Below are positions 6,393 to 13,499 of a stretch of DNA of 27,714 nt, one piece after another. A program made the translations under genes and the position numbers. The notes beneath the pieces are model-generated. The model made no database searches and had not been told where the DNA came from. It saw only the letters and a list, made by a program, of their open reading frames with translations. Source of the DNA: an uncultured Coriobacteriaceae bacterium (GTDB lineage: Bacteria > Actinomycetota > Coriobacteriia > Coriobacteriales > Atopobiaceae); NCBI GenBank assembly GCA_900549525.1, contig UWSJ01000012.1, positions 1 through 27,714 of the forward strand, written 5' to 3'. Each line of letters starts with the position of its first letter. Position 1 is the first letter of the stretch.

Positions 6393-8025
6393 CGTACTCG
6401 GCGTCGAAGCTGGCCTCGATGCGCGTGGCCTTGGCGATGGCATCGGCCACGGTCGCCACGTCCGAGCTCGCGCCGACCGCAAGCTCTGCGGCCGTGCGAT
6501 AGGTGCCCTGCGGCAGGCCCTCGGCAAGCTTTGCCAGCCCGGCCTCGTCCGCGCGCACGAGCGTCACCACGCCCGCGTCGTGCAGGGCCCGCGCCACGTC
6601 CACGAGCGAGACCCCGGCGGCCGACGCGTCGAAGGCGAAGGTGTGCCTGCCCGCAAGCGCGAGGCGGCTCTCGACCTTGTCGACCGGGGCGTCCGCCTCG
6701 GCAAAGCCCACCACGAGCGCGTGCTGTCCCTTCTGGCGCGCGCGGCTCCACGGGGTCACCTGGTAGCTGTTGGCCGCGCCCGCAGCACTCTCGGCCGAGC
6801 GGACCACGCCGCAGGCACTCGTCATGTTGCTCACGCGGTCGATAAGGATGAACTCGCCGGCCGTGCGGTGGTCGGCGAAGCGCGCGCAGGGCACGGGCGT
6901 CACGAGCGAGATGGTGGCGCGGGCCAGGCCGTTCTTGGCGAGGCCGTGCGCAGGGTGGTGCGCCCCGGTGTTGACGTCGACCTCGTAGTCGATGTGCTCC
7001 ACCACGCCGGGGACCGTAGACGTGCCGATCTTCACGAGGAAGTCGCCGCCCTCGGCCAGGGGCTCGTCGTCCATCCAGAGGATGTCGGCCTCGAGCGTGT
7101 TGGCCACGAGCAGGCCGCTGCCCGCCTCGAGCATGCAGCCGCGGCTCACGTCCACCTCGCGGTCGAGCTGCACGGTGACGGGCTGGCCGAGCTCGGCGGA
7201 CTGCTCGTCGCGGTCGCCCACGAGCACGCGCCTCACGTGCGCGCGCTGGCCGCTGGGAAGCACCCGGAGCTCGTCGCCCACGGAGACCTGCCCGCTCTCG
7301 ACCTGGCCCCCGAAGCCACGGAAGGTGTGGTTGGGGCGGCACACGCGCTGCACGGGCAGGTAGAAGCCCTGCTCGTGGCCCTGGTCGTCAACGTCAACCT
7401 CCTCGAGGTACTGGAGCACCGGCTTGCCCGTATACCACGGCATGTTGGCGGAGGCCTTGGTGACGTTGTCGCCCTCGGTGGCCGAGATGGGAATGACGGC
7501 GACGTCCTCGAGCGCCAGCTCGTCGGCGAGGTCGCGAATCTCGGTCTCGATCTTGTCGAAGGTGGCCTTGTCGTAGCCCGCAAGATCCATCTTGTTGACC
7601 GCGAAGATGAAGTGGCGGATGCCCATGAGTGCGCAGATACGAGCATGGCGGCGGGTCTGCACGAGCACGCCCTTGGTGGCGTCGAGCAGAATCACGGCGA
7701 GCTCGGCGAAGCTCGCGCCCACGGCCATGTTGCGCGTGTACTCCTCGTGGCCCGGGCAGTCGGCGACGATGAAGCTGCGGCGGCTCGTGTTGAAGTAGCG
7801 GTAGGCCACGTCGATGGTGATGCCCTGCTCGCGCTCCTCGGTAAGGCCGTCGAGCAGCAGCGAGTAGTCGAGCCTGCCGCCGCGGCTGCCCGTCTTGCTC
7901 TCGAGCTCGAGGGCTCGCTCCTGGTCGGCATAGATGAGCTTGGCGTCATAGAGCAGGTGCCCGATGAGCGTGGACTTGCCGTCGTCGACGCTCCCGCAGG
8001 TGATGAACTTGAGCTGGCCCCTCAT
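6376..8025 (-). CDS. cysN: CysN, sulfate adenylyltransferase GTPase subunit with degenerate APS kinase-like tail
   Basis: CysN couples GTP hydrolysis to APS formation from sulfate and ATP by CysD. The GTPase motifs are clear: P-loop GSVDDGKST (11-19), DCPGHEEY (G3) and NKMD (G4), followed by EF-Tu-like beta-barrel domains to about residue 430. At 549 residues it is longer than stand-alone CysN (about 475). Residues 430-549 align by eye with the C-terminal APS kinase of CysNC fusions (RQKGQHALVVGF, LALAGRHTFAFD, VDVARALHDAGVVTLV). However, the kinase P-loop GLSGSGKS is replaced by GFAEADAP, and the segment that normally follows the substrate Asp is missing. GGAAGGAG five bases upstream supports ATG 8025. 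It is the last gene of the apr-cys operon, 126 bases after cysD. Confidence 0.95.
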   Translation of the reverse strand: MRGQLKFITCGSVDDGKSTLIGHLLYDAKLIYADQERALELESKTGSRGGRLDYSLLLDGLTEEREQGITIDVAYRYFNTSRRSFIVADCPGHEEYTRNMAVGASFAELAVILLDATKGVLVQTRRHARICALMGIRHFIFAVNKMDLAGYDKATFDKIETEIRDLADELALEDVAVIPISATEGDNVTKASANMPWYTGKPVLQYLEEVDVDDQGHEQGFYLPVQRVCRPNHTFRGFGGQVESGQVSVGDELRVLPSGQRAHVRRVLVGDRDEQSAELGQPVTVQLDREVDVSRGCMLEAGSGLLVANTLEADILWMDDEPLAEGGDFLVKIGTSTVPGVVEHIDYEVDVNTGAHHPAHGLAKNGLARATISLVTPVPCARFADHRTAGEFILIDRVSNMTSACGVVRSAESAAGAANSYQVTPWSRARQKGQHALVVGFAEADAPVDKVESRLALAGRHTFAFDASAAGVSLVDVARALHDAGVVTLVRADEAGLAKLAEGLPQGTYRTAAELAVGASSDVATVADAIAKATRIEASFDAEYAPSLI

Positions 8026-8084
8026 GTGGGCTCCTTCCGAATGAAGGTGCGGCGCCGCGCGCCGTCGCGAGGATGTGGGTGTGC

Positions 8085-8101
8085 CCGGGGTGAGGCCCCG
8101 G
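8085..8101. other. Small hairpin in the cysD-cysN gap
   Basis: CCGGGG (8085-8090) pairs with CCCCGG (8096-8101) around a five-base loop. It is the only clear structure in the 126-base gap between cysD and cysN and has no T tract. It may stabilise or process the transcript between the two genes rather than end it. Confidence 0.4.
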
Positions 8102-8151
8102 TCCGTGTGCGCTGGTCGTTGCCGTGCGGTGCGTGGCCGCGGGCGGGCGGC

Positions 8152-9060
8152 CTAGAAGTAGCCCTCCTTCTTGCGGCGCTCCATCGAGCCGTCGCCGGAG
8201 TCGGAGTCGATGACGCGGCTCGTGCGCTCGGACTCGACGGCGCCGAGGGTCTCGGCGATGATCTCGTCGAGGGTCGTGGCGTCGGAGCGGACGCCGCCGG
8301 TGAGCGGGTAGCAGCCCAGCGTGCGGAAGCGGACCTTCTCCATCTGGGGCTTCTCGCCCGGACGGAAGCGGAAGCGATCGTCGTCGACCATGATGATGTT
8401 GCCGTCGCGGTGCACCACCGGGCGCTCCTTGGCGAAGTACAGGCTCACGATCTCGATGTTCTCGCGCTTGATGTACTGCCAGATGTCGGCCTCGGTCCAG
8501 TTGGAGATGGGGAACACGCGCATGGACTCGCCCTTTTCACGGTTGATCTGCGTGTTGTAGAGCTTCCACATCTCCGGGCGCTGGTTCTTGGGATCCCAGG
8601 CCTGCTGGGCGTTGCGGAACGAGAAGATGCGCTCCTTGGCGCGGCTCTTCTCCTCGTCGCGGCGGCCTCCGCCAAACGCCGCCGTGAAGCCGTAGTGGTT
8701 GAGCGCCTGCTTGAGCGCCTGCGTCTTCATGATGTCGGTGTAACTCGAGCCGTAGTCGAAGGGGTTGACCCCGCGCTTCACGCCCTCCTGGTTGATCCAC
8801 TCGATGAGGTCGAGGCCGTTCTCCTTCATGACGCGGTCGCGGAACTCAATCATCTCGTGGAACTTCCACGTGGTGTTGACGTGCAGAAACGGGAAGGGGG
8901 GCTTCTCGGGATAGAAGGCCTTGAGCGCCAGGTGGAGCATCACGGAGGAGTCCTTGCCGATGGAGTAAAGCATCACCGGCTTCTCGCACTCCGCCACGAC
9001 CTCACGCATGATGTAGATGGCCTCTGCCTCGAGTTCGTCGAGGTGGGAACGCTCGCTCAT
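8152..9060 (-). CDS. cysD: CysD, sulfate adenylyltransferase catalytic subunit
   Basis: CysD is the adenylyl-transferring subunit of ATP sulfurylase, forming adenosine 5'-phosphosulfate (APS) with CysN. With the start at ATG 9060 the protein has 302 residues, the usual CysD length; an upstream start at 9102 is possible but lacks the GAAAGGA signal that precedes 9060. The PP-loop of the PAPS reductase/N-type ATP pyrophosphatase fold is YSIGKDSSVML (about 32-42). Other family stretches are LHVNTTWKFHEMIEFRD, the GGGRRDEEKSRAKERIFSFR block and SNWTEADIWQYIKRENI. It follows aprB by 42 bases and precedes cysN, so activation and reduction genes share a transcript. Confidence 0.96.
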   Translation of the reverse strand: MSERSHLDELEAEAIYIMREVVAECEKPVMLYSIGKDSSVMLHLALKAFYPEKPPFPFLHVNTTWKFHEMIEFRDRVMKENGLDLIEWINQEGVKRGVNPFDYGSSYTDIMKTQALKQALNHYGFTAAFGGGRRDEEKSRAKERIFSFRNAQQAWDPKNQRPEMWKLYNTQINREKGESMRVFPISNWTEADIWQYIKRENIEIVSLYFAKERPVVHRDGNIIMVDDDRFRFRPGEKPQMEKVRFRTLGCYPLTGGVRSDATTLDEIIAETLGAVESERTSRVIDSDSGDGSMERRKKEGYF

Positions 9061-9102
9061 GGTTGTCCTTTCGCTCGCGGCGGGGTTGCTGCCCCCGCGC
9101 AT

Positions 9103-9417
9103 CTAGTACTTGTTGGCGTTCGAGCCGTCGACGTCGATGGCCGTCGTGTTGCCGTTCGGCCGGGTGACGAGCCAGTGGCTCACCGTGCCCTCGCGCTCAA
9201 ACGAGAGCGTGGCGCCCGTGCCGCCCACATCGGCCCCGAGGAAGAACTCCACGGCGCCGGTGGGGCATGCCTTGAGACAGCTCGTGCAGCCCCAGCAGTC
9301 ACGGGGTCGGCGCATCTCGGCCAGGCCGTCGGCGTCGAACTTGATGAGGTTGCCGGGGCAGGCCTCCACGCACGCCCCACAGGTGACGCACGCGTCTTTG
9401 TTGATGCGGATGCTCAT
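9103..9417 (-). CDS. aprB: AprB-like two-[4Fe-4S] subunit of APS reductase
   Basis: This 104-residue ferredoxin-type subunit passes electrons to the FAD of AprA for reduction of APS to sulfite and AMP. Two cluster motifs are visible: Cys10, 13, 16, 20 (CVTCGACVEACP) and Cys41, 44, 47, 51 (CWGCTSCLKACP). The uneven spacing and tryptophan of the second motif are typical of AprB. A beta-rich segment follows (GATLSFEREGTVSHWLVTRP). The protein is shorter than dissimilatory AprB (about 150-165 residues) and lacks the long C-terminal tail that wraps AprA. Its ATG overlaps the aprA stop (ATGA, 9414-9417), so the two are made together. The alternative is a generic ferredoxin partner of a flavoprotein, but linkage to CysDN favours AprB. 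Confidence 0.88.
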   Translation of the reverse strand: MSIRINKDACVTCGACVEACPGNLIKFDADGLAEMRRPRDCWGCTSCLKACPTGAVEFFLGADVGGTGATLSFEREGTVSHWLVTRPNGNTTAIDVDGSNANKY

Positions 9418-11258
9418 CGGGCGATCGCCTCCTTCTCGTGCAGGTCGACGTGGTCGTGCTCGCCCACGAGCGAGCGGGTGAGCACCTCGATGCTGCCGTC
9501 GGGTGCGAGACGCGAGTTCACGTAGACGTCCCAGGAGGCGCTGCGCTCGGGGAAGGTGGCGTTCTCGCAGAAGCCGTGCCAGCGGGTCTCGTGCCGCGCT
9601 GCCATGTGGGCGACGAGATCGCGGGCGACGAGCAGTCGGTCGCGAAGCTCCCAGACGCGCAGGAGGTCGTCGGTGTCGGCGGCCTCCAGGGTGCGCGCGG
9701 CGTCCTGGAGCTGGACGAGACGTACGGCGGCCACCGCAAGCTGCTCCTCGTTGAAGCGGTAGCCGCGCGAGATGCCGCCGGCGTACTCGTCCATGACCTT
9801 TTGCATGGCCTCCTCGAGCTGCTCGGTCGTGAACGGCGCGCCCGTGGCGGCGAGGTCACGCTCGTAGGAGGCTCGTGCGGCCGCAAGGGCGTCGTCGACG
9901 GCCGAGGTCGCGGGCGCGGGCGCGACCTGGGACGCGGGTGCGGTCTGCTCGCCCGCAAGCGCGACCGCGATGGAGCCGGCGGCTATCTCTCCCTCCGCGA
10001 GCGCGCCCGTCACGTACTTCTGCGGCGCACCCCCGGCAACGTCGCCCGCCGCGTAGAGGCCCGCCACCGTGGTCTCGCGACGGGTGTCGACCCAGTAGCC
10101 GCTCGCGGTGTGGCCGCCCACGACGTAGGGCTCGGTGCCCTCGACCTCGACGTCCTCCGTGGCAGGGCCGCTCCCGCGCTCGATCCAGCGCAGCGTCTGC
10201 GACGGTGCCATGTTGAGGTAGGCGCGGTAGAGATCCTGTTCGGCCTCGGTGGAGAGACCCTTGGTGTGCAGGTAGCAGGGGCCCCGGCCGACAAGCGTCT
10301 CTTCGGCGGTGCCCCAAAGGCGCTCGGGCGTGGTGATACCGTACTTCTGCTCGTAGTTCTGGCCGAGGGCGTTGACCTGCGGCGCGTGCGCCCCCTGCGC
10401 GATGGTGCCCGTGGGGGCAATGGTGTCCTTGCAGCGCAGGGCGATGAAGCGGTTCTCGAGCGTGGTCATCTCGGCGCCGGCGCGCAGGCCCATGGCAAAG
10501 CCCGAGCCCACGTTAAACGGCGGGTACCACATCTTGTGGCGCGAGAAGCCCGGGTTGTTGGGCCGATAGAGCCCCGCCGCGCCGCCCGTTGCCACGAGCA
10601 CGGCCCGAGCCGAGACGCCGTAGGCCACGGGCTCGTTCACGGAAAAGCCCACGGCACCCGCGACCCGGCGTCCCGAAGGGGCGGCCGAGTCGGCCTCGGT
10701 CACGAGGTCAGTCACGTTGACGTGGTTGAGCACGGTGACGTTGGGGAGGCGGCGCACGGCCTCGGCAAGCAGCGGCTTTATGTTCTCGCCGTTGATCTTG
10801 AGGTTGCGCCATCCACGCGAGACGTAGGCGCCGTTCTCATCCTTGAGGATGACGAGGCCAAGCTCTTCGAGGCGGCGCGTCACATGGTTGAGCCGCTCGC
10901 AGATGGTGAGCAGAAGGTCGCCACGCACGATGCTCTCGGCGTCCGTGCGAGCGTAGTCGACGTAGTCCTGCGGCGTGTGGCCGGGCGTGATGTAGGCGTT
11001 GAGGGCGTTGACGCCGGCGGCGAGACATCCCGAGCGCTCGATGTTGGCCTTCTCGAGGATGACGATGCGAGGGACAGCGTCCGCCTTGGTCGGGTCGACG
11101 CCGTGCGGCAGGTACGACGCCCCCGCCTCCCACGCCCCGGGAGCAGCGGAGGCGCTCCCCTCCTCACGTGCGGCCCCGCTCAGCGCAAGCGCGGCAAAGC
11201 AACCCGCCGTGCCCCCGCCAACGATGAGCACGTCGCAGTCGATGCGCTTGCTCTCCAT
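9414..11258 (-). CDS. aprA: AprA-like adenylylsulfate reductase flavoprotein subunit
   Basis: This is a 614-residue FAD protein of the fumarate reductase/AprA superfamily. The dinucleotide-binding loop is VLIVGGGTAGCFAA (10-23). AprA-like stretches include ILEKANIERSGCLAAGVNALNAYI, VRGDLLLTICERLN, NGENIKPLLAEAV and MTTLENRFIALRCKD, the last matching a segment typical of AprA. The predicted reaction is APS plus two electrons to sulfite and AMP. The start ATG 11258 has AAGGGGAG just upstream and skips a poor 28-residue N-terminal stretch open to 11342. It is the first gene of aprA-aprB-cysD-cysN. Placement with CysDN and a sulfate importer suggests an assimilatory or mixed role rather than classic dissimilatory sulfate respiration, since no qmo, dsr or sat gene is near. 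A succinate or fumarate enzyme is the main alternative but is unlikely here. Confidence 0.88.
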   Translation of the reverse strand: MESKRIDCDVLIVGGGTAGCFAALALSGAAREEGSASAAPGAWEAGASYLPHGVDPTKADAVPRIVILEKANIERSGCLAAGVNALNAYITPGHTPQDYVDYARTDAESIVRGDLLLTICERLNHVTRRLEELGLVILKDENGAYVSRGWRNLKINGENIKPLLAEAVRRLPNVTVLNHVNVTDLVTEADSAAPSGRRVAGAVGFSVNEPVAYGVSARAVLVATGGAAGLYRPNNPGFSRHKMWYPPFNVGSGFAMGLRAGAEMTTLENRFIALRCKDTIAPTGTIAQGAHAPQVNALGQNYEQKYGITTPERLWGTAEETLVGRGPCYLHTKGLSTEAEQDLYRAYLNMAPSQTLRWIERGSGPATEDVEVEGTEPYVVGGHTASGYWVDTRRETTVAGLYAAGDVAGGAPQKYVTGALAEGEIAAGSIAVALAGEQTAPASQVAPAPATSAVDDALAAARASYERDLAATGAPFTTEQLEEAMQKVMDEYAGGISRGYRFNEEQLAVAAVRLVQLQDAARTLEAADTDDLLRVWELRDRLLVARDLVAHMAARHETRWHGFCENATFPERSASWDVYVNSRLAPDGSIEVLTRSLVGEHDHVDLHEKEAIAR

Positions 11259-11349
11259 GCTCTCCCCTTTGCCCCAAGCGCGAGAAGCGCGCCGCCCCGA
11301 TGGAGCGCGAAGGGCCAAGTCCCGAGTTCGGCCCTTCTCCATCTAATGT

Positions 11350-11382
11350 CCTACTATCCTACTAGTCTGATAGGTTAATAGG
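11350..11382 (-). promoter_or_regulatory. Operator-like dyad upstream of aprA
   Basis: A 33-bp near-palindrome is built from CCTA and TAGG half-sites: outer CCTA at 11350 with TAGG ending at 11382, and inner CCTA (11358-11361) separated by nine bases from TAGG (11371-11374). It lies about 90 bases before the aprA start. On the minus strand a possible -35 (TTGCTA, 11385-11390) sits right beside it, but I cannot fix the -10. The arrangement is typical of a repressor or activator site controlling the apr-cys operon. The inner site matches the dyad at 22516-22538 in spacing. Confidence 0.65.
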
Positions 11383-12009
11383 AATAGCAATTTGCTTTCG
11401 TTTTTTGAAGGCAACGACGGAGGGCGGGCGGGGCGTGAGGGCTCAACTCTCGCCCTCACACAGTGATGGGCAGGCGTCGAGGCAACTCCCGACGACCTTC
11501 TCGAGCCGTGTCGCGTCAAGCCGCGTCGATTGTTGGCCGCGCAAATGCCTCGGAATCCGGGGAATGTACGATTGCACAATGTCGTGTGAAGCGGAGTTCG
11601 CTCAGCCCCGGTAACGAGAAGCCGGCGCTATTCGGCAACGTTTGACCATGGGGTAATTCGCGAGCTGTTTACCTGCGGCTTTTCTCGCTCTGGAATCTCT
11701 TCGATGCTCCGTGCATCATGCGCGCTCTCGGCTGGGTGCAAGTCCGAAGCGCGCGCGGGCCCGACCCTCGCCGCGAATCGTACAATCGCGGATATCAGGG
11801 GCATTCCGACCCAGAAATACGAGCGCGAGCCCATCCATTCGCACATTGCCCACGTTTTGGGACAGCGGAAGCGCCAGGGGCTATCGAGGGGATGCGGCGC
11901 AGCTCCGAGGAAACCGCGCGGCGGAGGGTGCGGCAGCGTGGTAGCGCGTCACGGCATCAACGGAAAAAGGAACCGGGGCTCTAAACCGCCCTTGGTCGCC
12001 AAGCCGCCG
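11383..12009. other. Long non-coding stretch upstream of aprA
   Basis: About 630 bases lie between the aprA operator and the small gene at 12010. Open frames on both strands have no recognisable protein features. The stretch holds a nested inverted repeat (11615-11687) and a tRNA-like segment at about 11921-11992, whose D-arm sequence (GGCAGCGTGGTAGCGCG) resembles real tRNAs but whose anticodon and T arms pair poorly. Old RNA genes or an untranslated leader are possible. Confidence 0.4.
11615..11687. ncRNA. Possible structured RNA element
   Basis: CGAGAAGCCG (11615-11624) is complementary to CGGCTTTTCTCG (11676-11687) with two extra bases in one arm, and inside it GGTAA (11652-11656) faces TTACC (11669-11673). 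The nested arms could form a branched RNA on either strand. I do not recognise a family, and no promoter is obvious, so this is only a structural candidate. Confidence 0.3.
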
Positions 12010-12117
12010 CTATGCGCCGCGCGGGCCGCGACCACGACGGCGAGAGACCACGAACACCTCGAAGAGCGCATAGGCCTCGAGGGCCAACAGGAGCGCAACC
12101 CCCAGATACTTGTCCAT
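12010..12117 (-). CDS. Predicted 35-residue single-pass membrane microprotein
   Basis: ATG 12117 has a textbook ribosome binding site, GGGAGG at 12123-12128, five bases upstream. The product begins MDKYLGVALLLALEAYALFE, continues VFVVSRRRGR and ends GPRGA before TAG. Residues about 4-24 form one hydrophobic helix with an acidic residue near each end. A cluster of Arg follows, so by the positive-inside rule the C-terminus should be cytoplasmic. It lies 164 bases downstream of the LacI-family gene on the same strand and may be its distal partner or have its own promoter. I do not recognise a family. Coding status rests on the ribosome binding site, the clean hydrophobic and basic pattern, and GC-rich third positions. 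Confidence 0.6.
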   Translation of the reverse strand: MDKYLGVALLLALEAYALFEVFVVSRRRGRGPRGA

Positions 12118-12281
12118 GACGACCTCCCAACAACCCCGCTTGTGTTCGTTGGAAGGGAGTATGGGCGCTGAGTCAAGCCAGGCCTGCGAAAACCTCTGAA
12201 ATCGTTGTCACGTTTCGGACGAACAAAAGGTGGGGCGACAAGGGCCGCGAGCCGCTCGCGCGAGACGCACGATCTCCCAAG

Positions 12282-13367
12282 CTAGATAACGTAGTTGTAC
12301 CCGTGCGCGTCAGCCGGCCCAGAGCAGCTCGCGCGCACCACGAGTCTGCCCTGCAGCTCCATGCGCACGCACGACGAGTGACCCCTCGCCAGACGGTCGA
12401 CGAGCAGACGCAGGGCAAAGCGGCCCATGTCGCGCTTGGGCAGCGCCACGGTGGTGAGGGCGGGGTTGGCGTACTGGGCGGCCTCGATGTCATCGCTCGC
12501 AATGATCGACGGCGAATAGTACCGCGAGCGTCGGTCGCTCAGGCTCCGCAGCATCCCGATGGCGATGGCGTCCGTGGCGCAATAGATGGCCGTGGGAGCG
12601 TCGTCGGCCTGCATGAGTCGCTCCATCGCAGCGTAGCCGGCCTCCTCGGTATGCTCGCACTCGATGACCGAGCCCACGCCCACGTCGAGTCCGCGCTCGA
12701 GCAGCGTGCGCTGGTAGCCGCGGTAACGCGACTCGTTGTGGCAGTCGCCCGCATAGCCAATTTGGCGATGCCCCAGCTCAATGAGGTGGCCCACCGCGAG
12801 CCGTGCGATCTTCTCACCGTCGCAAAGCACCTCATCGCAGAGGTAGGCACACGAGTTGCGCCCAACCGAGACAACGTTTCCAGAGTACGCCTCCACAAGC
12901 CTCGACAACACCGCCTCGGAGGACTTGCCGATGACGATGAGCCCGTCACCTCGGTCAACGCCGGAGCCAAGCACCGTGGCGAGCTCGCGCTCGGTAGCCC
13001 CGGCCCGGACGCCCTTGCGCGCGTTGAGCGACGACAGGTACCAGAGCTGCGAAATGAGACAGCGCTGGGAGTGTGTCTCGGTCTCGATGATGCGGAGAAG
13101 CTCGCCAAAGAACGGGTCGGCCTGGCGCTGGCTGGCGCGCGTCACAATGACGTCAATACGGAGCGGGGCGGCCGACGCGCCGTCCTTCCCCGAACCCATC
13201 TTGAGCGAGCGGGCGGCCTCGTTGGGGAGATAGTTCATCTCGCGGGCAATGCGCCAAATGGTGTCACGAAGCTCGGGCGAGGCACAACGGTAGCCGGGGT
13301 TGTTGAGCACCCGCGACACGGTGGAGGCGGACACGCCCGCTTTCTTGGCGATGTCTCGAATGGACAT
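12282..13367 (-). CDS. LacI-family transcriptional regulator
   Basis: This 361-residue protein starts with the LacI helix-turn-helix (SIRDIAKKAGVSASTVSRVLNN, with the hinge region LPNEAARSLK to about residue 55). A periplasmic-binding-protein-like effector domain follows, including LGHRQIGYAGD and the IASDDIEAAQYANPALTTV stretch typical of the family. It would bind a sugar or nucleoside-like effector and repress its own or a distant operon. AAGGAGC shortly before ATG 13367 supports the start. It sits between the apr-cys operon and the sulfate importer, yet LacI proteins rarely control sulfur genes, so the position may be coincidental. The C-terminal half is somewhat Arg/Cys-rich. Its target is not apparent in the window. 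Confidence 0.92.
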   Translation of the reverse strand: MSIRDIAKKAGVSASTVSRVLNNPGYRCASPELRDTIWRIAREMNYLPNEAARSLKMGSGKDGASAAPLRIDVIVTRASQRQADPFFGELLRIIETETHSQRCLISQLWYLSSLNARKGVRAGATERELATVLGSGVDRGDGLIVIGKSSEAVLSRLVEAYSGNVVSVGRNSCAYLCDEVLCDGEKIARLAVGHLIELGHRQIGYAGDCHNESRYRGYQRTLLERGLDVGVGSVIECEHTEEAGYAAMERLMQADDAPTAIYCATDAIAIGMLRSLSDRRSRYYSPSIIASDDIEAAQYANPALTTVALPKRDMGRFALRLLVDRLARGHSSCVRMELQGRLVVRASCSGPADAHGYNYVI

Positions 13368-13474
13368 GGTGCCGCTCCTTCCGATTGCCGTACGAGGCGC
13401 TTTCTATCCCTTTATCCTACCGGTTTTGTGGTTTTTTTGCCGAGAAGTGCCTGGCAGGAGCGATGGCGGAATGG

Positions 13475-13490
13475 CGCCTGTCCCCAGGCG
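13475..13490 (-). terminator. Weak hairpin after cysA
   Basis: CGCCTG (13475-13480) pairs with CAGGCG (13485-13490) around a four-base loop, nine bases after the cysA stop. There is no T tract immediately downstream on the minus strand. The adjoining 13,391-13,470 stretch is A/T-richer and should hold the promoter of the LacI gene; it includes a single half-site ATCCTACC at about 13415. Confidence 0.4.
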
Positions 13491-13499
13491 ACACGGGGG

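Noticed and set aside
6580..9525. 981-codon plus-strand open frame antisense to cysN, cysD and aprB
   Set aside because: Long antisense frames are common in GC-rich genes with strong third-position bias. Its Val/Leu/Arg/His-rich product has no motif, and the minus-strand genes are certain.
11740..11760. GGTGCAAGTCC-like stretch resembling the P3 region of a cobalamin riboswitch
   Set aside because: No GGGAA upstream, no CCCGCNACTG block and no B12 box downstream on the same strand.
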